Part shown: positions 7,785-15,247 of the stretch, one piece after another
How the letters are laid out: each line of letters starts with the position of its first letter
Position numbering within the stretch: position 1 is the first letter of the stretch
DNA from: JBPCPM01 sp050999155
Lineage (GTDB): Bacteria; Actinomycetota; Thermoleophilia; Solirubrobacterales; 70-9
Direction of reading: 5' to 3'
Length of the DNA stretch: 15,400 nucleotides
Assembly: GCA_050999155.1 (NCBI GenBank)
Contig: JBPCPM010000086.1
Span: forward strand, 1-15,400
Notes under the pieces: model-generated
What the model was told of the DNA's origin: nothing
Database searches by the model: none
What the model saw: the letters and a program-made list of their open reading frames with translations, nothing else
Program-made: the position numbers and the translations under genes

Positions 7785-7859
7785 GTGCCTGCCGAGCCCC
7801 CGCCGACCACGTCCTCTCGATCATGGCCGAGGCAGGCGCCCTCGAGCGCAACACCGTGA
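7785..7859 (+). CDS. Possible 24-residue leader peptide, coupled to the VOC gene
   Basis: A GTG with an ideally spaced GAAAGGAG opens a 24-codon frame beginning MPAEPPPTTS and ending in TGA. The stop overlaps an in-frame ATG of the VOC gene (7859) as TGATG, the usual arrangement for translational coupling. Against it, third-position base use in this frame is mixed, whereas the VOC frame looks coding-like from about 7781 onward even though it has no ATG, GTG or TTG before 7823. The peptide has no recognisable motif. It may be a real leader, a chance frame, or the true N-terminus of the VOC protein separated by a one-base error. Confidence 0.25.
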   Translation: MPAEPPPTTSSRSWPRQAPSSATP

Positions 7860-8518
7860 TGGCGCACCGGCCCACCCCGACGCTTTCTGCACTGACCATC
7901 GCGGCCACCCCCGCGGCCTGGGAACGGGCAGGGCTCGAGGTCGAGGACGATCGGTGCCGCCTGGGGACGGTGCCGGTCACGCTGGCAGGCGCCGGCGCCG
8001 GGCGTGGGATCGTCGGCTGGTCGATCACCGGGCTCGACGCCCCGTTGCCCCGGGGCCTGCCCGCCGCAGGCCCGGCTCCGGCGCCACGACCCGCCGGTGC
8101 AGGCCCGACGCACCCCAACGGCGCCGCCGGCATCGACCACATGGTCGCTGTCACGCACGAGTTCGACGCGACGCTCGAGACGTTGCAGAGGGCGGGCCTG
8201 GATCTGCGGCGGGTCCGCGAGGCCGACGACCCTCCTCACCTGCGCCGGCAGGCGTTCTTCCGGCTCGGCGGCCCGATCCTCGAGGTCGTCGAGCCACGAG
8301 GGCGCCCCGACCGGCCTCCGCCCGGCGCGCTGCTGTGGGGCCTCGCCCTCGTTGTCGGCGACCTCGACCACGCCGCGAGCGTCATGGGAGCCGCGCTGGG
8401 CGACCCGCGCGACGCGGTCCAACCCGGCAGGCGAATCGCGACCGTCCGCAAGGAGGCGGGGCTGGGGCTGCCGGTGGCGTTGATCACCCCGCGGTTGGCC
8501 GCCCCGCCCACCGGGTAG
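7823..8518 (+). CDS. VOC family (glyoxalase/dioxygenase-fold) protein
   Basis: The product is 231 residues from ATG 7823, or 219 from ATG 7859. The C-terminal half is a recognisable VOC module: GIDHMVAVTHEFDATLETLQRAGL at about 103-126, then QAFFRLGGPILEVVEPRG at 143-160 with the usual His and Glu metal-ligand positions (H106, E154). After a Pro-rich linker comes GLALVVGDLDHAASVMGAAL at 173-192. The N-terminal half (LSALTIAATPAAWERAGLEV) looks like a degenerate first module joined by a Pro/Ala-rich linker at about 72-100. VOC proteins bind a divalent metal and act on varied small molecules; no substrate can be named. The start is uncertain: 7823 has no ribosome-binding site, and 7859 overlaps the stop of a short upstream frame. 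The next gene follows after 10 bases, so the two probably form an operon. Confidence 0.75.
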   Translation: MAEAGALERNTVMAHRPTPTLSALTIAATPAAWERAGLEVEDDRCRLGTVPVTLAGAGAGRGIVGWSITGLDAPLPRGLPAAGPAPAPRPAGAGPTHPNGAAGIDHMVAVTHEFDATLETLQRAGLDLRRVREADDPPHLRRQAFFRLGGPILEVVEPRGRPDRPPPGALLWGLALVVGDLDHAASVMGAALGDPRDAVQPGRRIATVRKEAGLGLPVALITPRLAAPPTG

Positions 8519-8528
8519 AACCACCGGC

Positions 8529-9479
8529 GTGGCCGACGAGATCGACGATGGGCCGGAGCGGCCACGCGAGAGCGCCGACCCCGAGGCCGACTCCCCCGCG
8601 CCGTCGCACGGCAGCGAGCTGATAGCCCTGCCCTACCACGCGCGGCAGCGCATCACGCTGGTCGACGACGACGTCATCGACGCGGCCGCGACGGAGATCG
8701 ACGCCGACGCCGAGCCCCTGCTCTCCCGGACCTTCGAGCGGCTGCGTGATGTGCGGCCGCGCAACCTGATCCCCGGTCGCCAGTCTTCGCCCACGACCCT
8801 GGCGCCCGCCGAGGCCGTGCGGGCGCTGACCGACCTGCGGCGCCAAGGCGTCGACGTGATGCCGGTGGCGCGGACGGCGGCCAGCGAGCTTTCGCTGCCG
8901 GTCGGCCATCCGCGCGACGGGGTCGTGTACCTCGGCGACCCGGCCGACGCGCGCCGCTACTACCCGGCGGCCGACTTTCACCGGCGGGCCTTCGAGCACA
9001 AGTTCGCCGAGGCCATCCGCCTGCTCATGGCCTTGGGCGCGACCCGCTTGACCGTCAACTCCGAGTACGGCTGGAGCCGCGACCTCGCCGCCGAGCTCGA
9101 CGTCCCCGTCCGTATCGCGGCCCGCGCCGGGCGGCTGTGGCTCCCACGGCGCAGCGAGAGCGCGCTGCTGTTCGAGGCGCGGCTGCACCCGCGCCCCCCC
9201 GAGATGCCCGAGGGCCTCGTCTGGTACCAGCACGAACCGACCTGGCAGCAGATGGCCGAGGGACGCCTGCGCTACGGGACGTTGCGCGACTTCGAGCTCG
9301 TGGTGCGCTACGACGAGGACTACGGGGTCGACGTCGACGTCGCCGACAAGATCGCCAAGAGCCCGCTGTCGATGGGGGGGCGGTTCCGCCAGCACCAGGC
9401 CACCCGGTGGCGGATCGAGGGCGAGTTCGGCGAGCCGATCGCCCAGCGGATACGCCGGCTTCTCGCCAACGCCCGCTGA
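8529..9479 (+). CDS. Uncharacterised 316-residue protein
   Basis: I do not recognise this protein. It starts at GTG 8529, 10 bases after the VOC stop, with no Shine-Dalgarno sequence, which suggests operon co-translation. Codon use is typical of the region. The first 30 residues are acidic, Pro-rich and probably disordered. No signal peptide or membrane segment is visible, so it is probably cytoplasmic. The middle part contains the distinctive stretch YYPAADFHRRAFEHKFAEAI (144-163) followed by an alpha/beta-like LLMALGATRLTVNSEYGWS (165-183). A C-terminal block has GLVWYQHEPTWQQMAEGRL (229-247), the beta-rich RDFELVVRYDEDYGVDVDVA (253-272) and RFRQHQATRWRIEGEF (285-300). Aromatic, His and charged residues cluster in these blocks as if conserved. 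The gene converges with the YihY-type gene, with 3 bases between the stop codons. Confidence 0.8.
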   Translation: MADEIDDGPERPRESADPEADSPAPSHGSELIALPYHARQRITLVDDDVIDAAATEIDADAEPLLSRTFERLRDVRPRNLIPGRQSSPTTLAPAEAVRALTDLRRQGVDVMPVARTAASELSLPVGHPRDGVVYLGDPADARRYYPAADFHRRAFEHKFAEAIRLLMALGATRLTVNSEYGWSRDLAAELDVPVRIAARAGRLWLPRRSESALLFEARLHPRPPEMPEGLVWYQHEPTWQQMAEGRLRYGTLRDFELVVRYDEDYGVDVDVADKIAKSPLSMGGRFRQHQATRWRIEGEFGEPIAQRIRRLLANAR

Positions 9480-9487
9480 CCGTCAGC
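9475..9487. repeat. Palindrome formed by two convergent stop codons
   Basis: The bases GCTGAC-C-GTCAGC form a perfect inverted repeat with a one-base centre. It contains the TGA stop of the unknown protein on the plus strand and the TGA stop of the YihY gene on the minus strand. The centre is too short for an RNA hairpin, so this is not a normal terminator. It is probably a by-product of two genes ending with the same final codons. Confidence 0.4.
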
Positions 9488-10475
9488 CGTCGTCTGGCTG
9501 GGGTTCGTCCTGGTCGGGTTCCTGGCCCGGCGCCGCTTCGACCTCCCGGCGCTCGGCGCGAGAGCTGTCGCGGGCCGCGTGCGTGCGCACGCTGGCCACG
9601 ATGCCCTCCTCGGCGGCAGCCTCGCGAACCCCGCCACGCTCGGAGGGCAGGCGCGCCCATTCGGCAGCGAACTCGGCCCCGTAGACGAAGGTCAGCGTCC
9701 CCGCGTAGGCGAACAGGATCAGGGCGATCACCCCACTGAGAGCGCCGTAGATGGCCTCGTAGTTGCCCAGCTGCTCGAAGTACAGCTCGAGGGTGCCCCG
9801 GGCCACGGCCAGCAGGACGGCTCCCACGAGCGCCCCCGGCCAGATCTCACGGGTCTTGCGGCGTTTGGCCGGCAGCAGCCGGTAGAGCAGCGCGAACACC
9901 ACGAAGCTCGTCACGAAGGGCATCGTGTCGGCCACGCCACCCACGATCGTGCGCAACGCCCCCTCCGCGTCGGTGCCCGTGACCTCGTTGAGGCCGTCGA
10001 CGGCCAGCCCTCCGATGAGCAGCAGCGACAGAACCGGCACCAGCCCGAAGTCCAGCAGCTTCCGCGCGACGAGCCCGCGGCGGACGTCCAGGTCGAAGGA
10101 CTCGTTGATCGCATGGCGGGCTCCCGCCATCAGGGAGCTGGCCGACACGAGCAGCACCAGGACGCTGAACACGCCGAGCTGGGCCCCCGAAGCCACCTCG
10201 TCGAGCGCGGACTGCAGCTTCTCGCGTCCCTGGTCCTCGGCGATCGGGACCACGTCGAGCATCGCGTCCACCACGTCCTTCTTCGCCTGCTCGCCGGCCA
10301 CCACGTCCGCCGTCGCCACCCCGAGCAGCAACAGGGGCAGCAGAGCCAAGACGATGAAGAAGGCCATCTGCGCCGCGGTCCGGTGGCCCCGGTCGCGGAT
10401 CATCTCGCCCAACGCGCGCGCTCCCGCCAGCCGCACCCGCAGCCACACGGCCTTCAGCGTGTCCGCTCCGGGCAT
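9483..10475 (-). CDS. YihY/BrkB family inner-membrane protein
   Basis: The 330-residue protein has six hydrophobic segments at about 35-60, 98-118, 140-162, 183-202, 212-228 and 242-268. The N-terminus carries the family start RDRGHRTAAQMAFFIVLALLP. The last helix pair shows the typical YGALSGVIALILFAYAGTLTFVYGAEFAAEW (243-273). YihY/BrkB proteins were once annotated as ribonuclease BN, an assignment since dropped; their role is unclear. The C-terminal tail after 275 is hydrophilic, acidic and Pro/Gln-rich, and probably cytoplasmic. The gene lies 40 bases downstream of the SRPBCC gene on the same strand and likely shares its transcript. The ATG at 10475 is the natural start just before the first amphipathic helix. 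Confidence 0.9.
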   Translation of the reverse strand: MPGADTLKAVWLRVRLAGARALGEMIRDRGHRTAAQMAFFIVLALLPLLLLGVATADVVAGEQAKKDVVDAMLDVVPIAEDQGREKLQSALDEVASGAQLGVFSVLVLLVSASSLMAGARHAINESFDLDVRRGLVARKLLDFGLVPVLSLLLIGGLAVDGLNEVTGTDAEGALRTIVGGVADTMPFVTSFVVFALLYRLLPAKRRKTREIWPGALVGAVLLAVARGTLELYFEQLGNYEAIYGALSGVIALILFAYAGTLTFVYGAEFAAEWARLPSERGGVREAAAEEGIVASVRTHAARDSSRAERREVEAAPGQEPDQDEPQPDDG

Positions 10476-10515
10476 GCCGCCACCCTAGAGGGGCAGCCCG
10501 GCGACCGGGACGGCC

Positions 10516-10953
10516 CTACTCGGGGCTGCCGAGGGTCTCGCGCATGCCGTCGGCCGCCTGGGAGCCCACCCGGCTGAAGGCGAGACGCAGCCCCGGGTCG
10601 TAAAGCTTCAGCGGACCCCACAGCCGCAGGTTCGCGTCGTAGGTGACGACGGTCTGCTCGCCGTCGGCGCGGAAGGTGATCTCGTCGACCGAGCTGACGA
10701 GCCGCTCGTCGGCCTCGAGCACCACGCGGATGGGCCGCTCGTACTCGGTGATGGTGTAGGTCAACTCGAGCTCGCGGCCCAGAACCGAGGCGACCACGAG
10801 AAAGCGGCTCCCGACCCCGATGGGCTGGGAGGTCAGCCGGGTGGCCCGTTCGATGCCCGGGTCCCATTCGGCAACCGTGGCGAAGTCGGCCAGGTAGTCG
10901 AAGGCCTGCTCCCGGGTCTTGAAGACCCTGATCTCCTCGCAGTAGCGCGCCAT
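10516..10953 (-). CDS. SRPBCC (START/polyketide-cyclase-like) family protein
   Basis: The 145-residue protein has the helix-grip layout of small SRPBCC proteins. An N-terminal strand YCEEIRVFKTREQAFDYLADF leads into the usual phrase FATVAEWDPGIERATRLTSQPIGVGSRF (24-51). Then come strands LELTYTITEYERPIRVVLEA and QTVVTYDANLRLWGP, and a long C-terminal helix ending at 145. Such proteins hold hydrophobic ligands in a central cavity; a few are cyclases or aromatases, but most of this short type are uncharacterised. It has no signal peptide. It is the first gene of a minus-strand pair with the YihY-type gene and is divergent from lon. The ATG at 10953 gives a family-length protein, and no Shine-Dalgarno sequence is evident. 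Confidence 0.85.
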   Translation of the reverse strand: MARYCEEIRVFKTREQAFDYLADFATVAEWDPGIERATRLTSQPIGVGSRFLVVASVLGRELELTYTITEYERPIRVVLEADERLVSSVDEITFRADGEQTVVTYDANLRLWGPLKLYDPGLRLAFSRVGSQAADGMRETLGSPE

Positions 10954-11034
10954 GGCTCAGGTGTACCCGGAAGCGCTCGCGGTAGTCATGGAGAGGATCT
11001 CAGCCGCTCAGACTAAGCTTTCCACGGTCCCCGC
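10954..11034. promoter_or_regulatory. Divergent intergenic region between SRPBCC gene and lon
   Basis: This stretch, together with the lon leader (to 11082), separates two divergent genes and must hold at least one promoter in each direction. On the minus strand, a TACACC 6 bases before the SRPBCC ATG could be a -10 for a nearly leaderless message, with TGACTA-like bases about 18 upstream. These matches are weak and are given only as candidates. Confidence 0.25.
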
Positions 11035-11040
11035 TACACT
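11035..11040 (+). promoter_or_regulatory. Possible -10 element of the lon promoter
   Basis: TACACT matches the bacterial -10 consensus at four of six positions, including the first two bases and the last. It sits 42 bases before the lon start codon. No convincing -35 hexamer is seen at the right distance; GACTAA at 11011 is the nearest candidate. A transcript from here would begin within the inverted repeat that follows directly. Confidence 0.3.
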
Positions 11041-11057
11041 ACTTACGTCTTGTAAGT
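11041..11057. promoter_or_regulatory. Perfect inverted repeat, candidate operator upstream of lon
   Basis: ACTTAC-GTCTT-GTAAGT has two perfect 6-base arms around a 5-base centre, in an AT-richer patch than its surroundings. It lies 25 bases before the lon ATG and immediately after a -10-like TACACT, where a bound dimeric repressor would block transcription start. It does not match the HspR (HAIR), CIRCE or ClgR motifs that I know to control stress proteases. The DNA sits between divergent lon and SRPBCC genes and could control either. Confidence 0.45.
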
Positions 11058-11082
11058 CCGCGCCACACCGGAAAGGACCCCC

Positions 11083-13370
11083 ATGGCACAGCTCCCCCTC
11101 ATCCCCCTCGACGACGTCGTCCTGTTCCCCGGCATGGAGGTCTCCGTCGCCGCGACGGCTGCCGGTGCCGACCGGGTCCTGCTCGTGCCCCGTGTCGACG
11201 ACGAGTACGCGGACGTCGGCACGATCGGCCAGGTCCTCGAAGAGGGGCGCGTCCCCGGCGGCCAGAAGGCCCTGCGCGTCCGTGGCCTGCGCCGGGGCGT
11301 CCCCGGCGCGGCCCAGACCGGTCCCGACGGGACCTTGCGCGTCGAGGTGACCGAGCACGAGGACGAGGTGCCGTCCGGCGAGGAGATCGCCGAGCTGACC
11401 CGTGCGTTCCGCGCGACGGTCGAGGAGCTGCTCGAGCTGCGCGGCGACGACGGCCGCGTGGCCGCCTTCGTGCGCTCGGTCTCCGAGCCGGGCGCCCTGG
11501 CCGACCTCTCGGGCTACGCGCCTGACCTCAGCGACGCCCAGAAGATCGAGATCCTCGAAACCCTCGACGTGACCGATCGCTTGCGACGCGCCCTGGAGCT
11601 CCAGCGAGAGCGCCTGGCCGAGCTGCAGGTCCGCCGCCGGATCGCGACGACGTCCAGGAGGGGGCCGAGGCGCAGCAGCGCGAGTACTTCCTGCGCAAGC
11701 AGCTCGACTCGATCCGCAAGGAGCTGGGTGACGACGAGGGATCCGTCGTCGAGGAGTACGAGACGAAGATCTCCGAGGCCGAGATGCCCGATGAGGTCGC
11801 CGAGCAGGCCCGCAAGGAGCTGGCCCGCCTCGAGCGCGCCGGCGAGCAGAGCGGTGAGTCGTCGATGATCCGCACCTACCTCGACTGGCTGACCGCGGTC
11901 CCGTGGTCCAAGCGCTCCGACGAGCGGCTGGACCCCGTCGGCGCCCGCGAGGTGCTCGATACCGACCACGCCGGGCTCGAGGACGTCAAGGAGCGGATCA
12001 CCGAGTACCTGGCCGTGCGCAAGCTGCGCGCCGACCGCGAGATCGAGGCCGACCCCCGTTCTGGGGCCATCCTCACGTTGATCGGACCGCCCGGTACCGG
12101 TAAGACTTCGATCGGAGAGTCGATCGCCCGGGCGACAGGCCGCGAGTTCGTGCGGATGTCGCTGGGCGGCGTGCGCGACGAGGCGGCGATACGCGGCCAT
12201 CGGCGCACCTACATCGGCGCCATGCCCGGGCGGCTGGTCCGCGCTTTGCGCGACGCCGAGACGATGAACCCGGTGATCATGCTCGACGAGGTCGACAAGG
12301 TCGGCGCCGACTGGCGCGGCGATCCCTCCTCGGCGCTGCTGGAAGTCCTTGACCCGGCGCAGAACCACTCGTTCCGCGACCACTACCTCGACGTCGAGCT
12401 CGACCTCTCGCAGGTCCTGTTCATCGCCACGGCAAACGTGGCCGAGACCATCCCGGGGCCGCTGCTCGACCGCATGGAGGTGATCCGCTTCGACGGCTAC
12501 ACCACCGAGGAGAAGGTGGCGATCGCCCGCGACTACCTGTGGCCGCGCCAGCTGGAGCGCAACGGCCTGCACGAGGGCGAGGCCACGGTCGACGAGCAGG
12601 TGCTGCGCCTGGTGATCTCCGAGTACACCCGCGAGGCGGGCGTGCGCAACCTCGAGCGCGAGCTCGGCACGGTGCTGCGCAAGCAGGCAACGCGCATCGC
12701 CTCCGAGGAGGTGGAGACCCCGGTGGCGGTCGACGAGGCGATCGTGCGCGATGCCCTGGGCCGCCAGCGGTTCTTCCAGGAGTCGGCCATCCGTACCGCG
12801 GTTCCCGGCGTGGCAGCCGGGCTCGCCGTGACCGGGACCGGCGGCGACGTGCTGTTCGTCGAGGCCACCGCGATGCAGGGCTCCGACGGCCTGGTGCTCA
12901 CCGGTCAGCTGGGTGACGTGATGAAGGAGTCCGCGCGGATCGCGCTCTCCTACATCCGCGGCCACGCCGAGGACCTCGGCGTCGACCCCGAGACCCTCGG
13001 CTCGCGCGAGCACCACGTCCACGTCCCGGCCGGCGCGGTCCCGAAGGACGGTCCCAGCGCGGGCATCACGATGACCACGGCGCTCGCGTCGCTGGCCACC
13101 GGTCGTCCGGTCAGGCACACGGTCGGCATGACCGGCGAGGTCACGTTGCAGGGCCGCGTCCTGCCCATCGGCGGCCTCAAGCAGAAGGTGCTGGCCGCCC
13201 ACGCGGCCGGGCTGACCGACGTGATCCTGCCCGAGCGCAACCGCGGCGACCTCGACGAGGTGCCCGACGAGGTCCGCGAGCAGATGACGTTCCACCCGGT
13301 GATGACGATGGACGAGGTCTTGGACCTCGCCCTCGAACCGGCATTGGACGCCGAGCCCGCGGCCGCCTGA
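11083..13370 (+). CDS. lon: ATP-dependent protease Lon, interrupted by an apparent one-base frameshift
   Basis: Lon is a cytoplasmic hexameric AAA+ serine protease that degrades damaged and selected regulatory proteins. The ATG at 11083 follows AAAGGA by 5 bases. The N-terminal LON domain opens with LPLIPLDDVVLFPGM. The frame stays correct through LAELQVRRRI (ending at 11643), and the expected continuation RDDVQEGAEAQQREYFLRKQ then appears one frame back, starting at 11643. Restoring one base gives about 762 residues, a normal Lon length. The Walker A GPPGTGKTS falls near 335-343, Walker B is IMLDEVDK, and the catalytic dyad is S659 (PKDGPSAG) and K702 (GGLKQK). Unrepaired, the upstream frame ends at 11868 after 261 residues, and the downstream frame (first ATG 11784, ending 13370) would give 528 residues without the N-domain. 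Every other motif is intact, so I favour a sequence error or very recent mutation. Confidence 0.93.
11641..11648 (+). other. Frameshift site in lon
   Basis: The sequence ATCGCGAC would read correctly as ATC-CGC-GAC (Ile-Arg-Asp) if one C were added. As it stands, the LON frame runs into Thr/Ser/Arg-rich non-Lon residues, while the true continuation is in the -1 frame. There is no slippery heptamer (X XXY YYZ), so programmed frameshifting is unlikely. Confidence 0.85.
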
Positions 13371-13406
13371 CGGCAGGCGGCTTGGCGCTTGCACGTCACG
13401 CCGTGG

Positions 13407-13421
13407 GTGCGCTTGGCGCAC
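13407..13421 (+). terminator. Possible weak hairpin after lon
   Basis: GTGCGC-TTG-GCGCAC is a perfect inverted repeat with 6-base arms and a 3-base loop, located 37 bases past the lon stop and 50 bases before the hydrolase gene. No T-run follows, so it is at best an imperfect terminator or RNA-stabilising hairpin. The 101-base gap contains nothing else I can support apart from two copies of CTTGGCGC (13381 and 13412). Confidence 0.3.
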
Positions 13422-13471
13422 AGTGCCGGCCGGGAGCGTAGATCCGGGCCGCGCCGGGTAGCAAGCCTGGG

Positions 13472-14266
13472 GTGCCGAGCGTCGAGGTCCAAAGCCGGGA
13501 GCTGTTCTACGAGCGCCACGGGGCGGGACCTCCGGTGCTGATGATCGTCGGCATGGGCGGCTACCGGAAGCACTGGGGGGAGAACTTCCTCGACCTGATC
13601 GCCGCCGAGCGCGAGGCGATCATCTACGACCATCGGGGAACGGGCCGCAGCGAGGACGTCGGCGAGCCGTTTTACATCCGCGACCTGGCAGACGACGCCG
13701 TCGGCCTGCTCGCCGCCCTGGAGATCGCCGAGGCCGACGTGATCGCCATCTCGATGGGCGGCATGGTGGCTCAACAGCTCGCCCTGACCTACCCGCATCG
13801 GATCCGCAAGCTCGTCGTCGGCTGTACCTACTGCGGGGCCACCGGCGACAACCTCACGCCGCCCGAGGTATGGCAGCCGCTCGTCGATGCGTTGAGCGAG
13901 GTGGACACGGCCGAGGCCCAGCGCGACTGGTGGCAGGCCCAGGTCTCCGCGGCGTTCGCCACCAAGGACACCCCGTGGCAACGCTTCGAGCAGCTGGCGA
14001 CGGACGAGTGCCCGGACCTCGAGGTCATCTTCCAGCAGCTCAAGGCCTGCACCGGGTTCGACGTCTGTGACGAGCTCGGGCAGATCGACATCCCCACGCT
14101 GGTCATCCACGGGGAGGGCGACCAGATCCTCCCCATCGCCCAGGGCGCGCTGATCGCCGACCGGATCCCGGGCGCGGAGCTGATGCGCCTGCGTGACTGC
14201 GGGCACATGTGGTGGTGGGAACACCCCGAGCAGACCGCCGGCCGGATCAACCAGTTTCTCGGCTAG
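13472..14266 (+). CDS. Alpha/beta-fold hydrolase
   Basis: The 264-residue protein has the canonical alpha/beta hydrolase order. The oxyanion-hole region is VLMIVGMGGYRKHW (22-35), followed by IIYDHRGTGRSE (50-61) and the nucleophile elbow AISMGG with Ser94. The catalytic acid is Asp217 in HGEGDQILP and the catalytic base His245 in RDCGHMWWWEHP. The first Gly of the usual G-x-S-x-G elbow is Ala92, a tolerated change. It resembles the 3-oxoadipate enol-lactonase/esterase group, but no pathway neighbours support a specific substrate. The start is GTG 13472, without a good Shine-Dalgarno sequence. The lid region (about 125-190) carries many Trp and acidic residues. It lies on the same strand as lon after 101 bases, so co-transcription is uncertain. 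Confidence 0.9.
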   Translation: MPSVEVQSRELFYERHGAGPPVLMIVGMGGYRKHWGENFLDLIAAEREAIIYDHRGTGRSEDVGEPFYIRDLADDAVGLLAALEIAEADVIAISMGGMVAQQLALTYPHRIRKLVVGCTYCGATGDNLTPPEVWQPLVDALSEVDTAEAQRDWWQAQVSAAFATKDTPWQRFEQLATDECPDLEVIFQQLKACTGFDVCDELGQIDIPTLVIHGEGDQILPIAQGALIADRIPGAELMRLRDCGHMWWWEHPEQTAGRINQFLG

Positions 14267-14306
14267 GCGGGCGCGCGCCGGATGGCCGGTCCCCCATACT
14301 GGCGCC

Positions 14307-14975
14307 ATGCACCTGCCCCAGTCGATCCGGCGGCTCACCCCCGAGCGCCTGCGCCAGAGCAACCGCGCCCGCGCGCTGGCCCTGCGATCGGGCCTGATCC
14401 CGCCCCGCCCGATGCACAGCCCGGGCGAGGCGCAGCTGCTCGTCGAGCTCTCGGCGGGCGCCCGGCGGGCCGTGGAGGTCGGTGTCTACGAGGGCTCGTC
14501 GGCCGCGGTGCTCGCCCGCAGCCTCCCGGCCGGGTCCGAGCTGCACCTGATCGACCCGTTCGGCGGTGTCGGGCCCAGGGACGGGTGGTACGGCGTCGAG
14601 GCGGCCTCCCGCCGGGCGGTAGACCGCGCACTGCCGGCAGCGGGCGGGCCGACGGTCCACTGGCACATTGCCCGCAGCGCCGACGTCGCGGCTCGTTGGG
14701 AGGGGCAGGTCGACCTGGTCTTCGTCGACGGCGACCACACCGAGGATGGCTGTCGCACCGACTGGGAGTGCTGGCACCCGCACGTCGAACCGGGTGGGCG
14801 GATCGCGTTCCACGACGCCCGCGAGGGCAAGCCGGGCGGCTGGGGCATCCAGGGGCCGACGACGGTGGTCGACACGCTCTTTCGGGGCCCGGACACGCCG
14901 CAGGGTTGGGAGATCGAGACCGAACAGGACACGATCGTCGTCGTCCGGCGTGCCGAGAACCCGTTGGTAGGCTGA
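14307..14975 (+). CDS. Class I SAM-dependent methyltransferase
   Basis: The 222-residue protein has a Rossmann-type methyltransferase core. Motif I is AVEVGVYEGSSAAVLA (55-70), the acidic residue ending the second strand is Asp83 in LHLIDPFGG, and the strand-four region is DLVFVDGDHTEDG (136-148). After a helix, EPGGRIAFHDAREG (161-174) follows. The FVDGDH...HDA pattern is that of the methyltransferase 24 group, whose members include small-molecule and sugar O-methyltransferases; the substrate is unknown here. The first 40 residues are Arg-rich with RSGLIPPRPMHSPGEAQLL leading into the core. ATG at 14307 was chosen because earlier in-frame codons overlap the hydrolase gene. The gene starts 40 bases after the hydrolase stop and ends 5 bases before the next gene. 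Confidence 0.85.
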   Translation: MHLPQSIRRLTPERLRQSNRARALALRSGLIPPRPMHSPGEAQLLVELSAGARRAVEVGVYEGSSAAVLARSLPAGSELHLIDPFGGVGPRDGWYGVEAASRRAVDRALPAAGGPTVHWHIARSADVAARWEGQVDLVFVDGDHTEDGCRTDWECWHPHVEPGGRIAFHDAREGKPGGWGIQGPTTVVDTLFRGPDTPQGWEIETEQDTIVVVRRAENPLVG

Positions 14976-14980
14976 AACCG

Positions 14981-15238
14981 ATGACCGTCGGTGCATCGAT
15001 CGTGCTGATCGCCGTGGGAGCGATCCTCCGCTACGCGGTCGACTTCAGTTTCCCGATTCTCAACATCCAGGTGGTGGGGCTGATCCTGATGCTGGCCGGG
15101 ATCGCCGCCCTCGTCCTGTCGATCGCCTTCGAGCTGTTGCGCTACGGCAACTCCGAGCCCCATGATCGCGTGCGCTCAGACGAACGGGCCCGGTCCCACG
15201 ACCGCTCGCCCCACGACGACCCGACCCGGCGGCTGTAG
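14981..15238 (+). CDS. Small DUF6458-like membrane protein
   Basis: The 85-residue protein begins MTVGASIVLIAVGAILRYAV, the typical opening of short actinobacterial proteins annotated DUF6458. It has two membrane segments (about 3-20 and 31-53) joined by a short loop DFSFPILNIQ. The C-terminal 30 residues are strongly hydrophilic, rich in Arg, Asp and His, and probably cytoplasmic. No function is known for the family. The ATG is 5 bases after the methyltransferase stop, so translation is probably coupled. The gene converges with the alkyltransferase, with 9 bases between them. Confidence 0.8.
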   Translation: MTVGASIVLIAVGAILRYAVDFSFPILNIQVVGLILMLAGIAALVLSIAFELLRYGNSEPHDRVRSDERARSHDRSPHDDPTRRL

Positions 15239-15247
15239 GCGCGCCTT

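Noticed and set aside
7124..8524. Long minus- and plus-strand frames spanning the SDR and VOC genes.
   Set aside because: They cross the divergent promoter region and overlap genes with clear motifs. They are compositional artefacts.
9475..9487. A bidirectional terminator at the junction of the unknown protein and the YihY gene.
   Set aside because: The palindrome has a one-base centre and no T-runs, so it cannot form a usual terminator hairpin.
11641..11655. Programmed -1 ribosomal frameshifting in lon.
   Set aside because: There is no slippery heptamer at the shift point and no obvious stimulatory structure. Adding one base simply restores the family sequence.
11514..13421. A long open frame on the minus strand across lon (635 codons).
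   Set aside because: It mirrors the high-GC codon structure of lon, has no recognisable domain, and overlaps a gene with unmistakable motifs.
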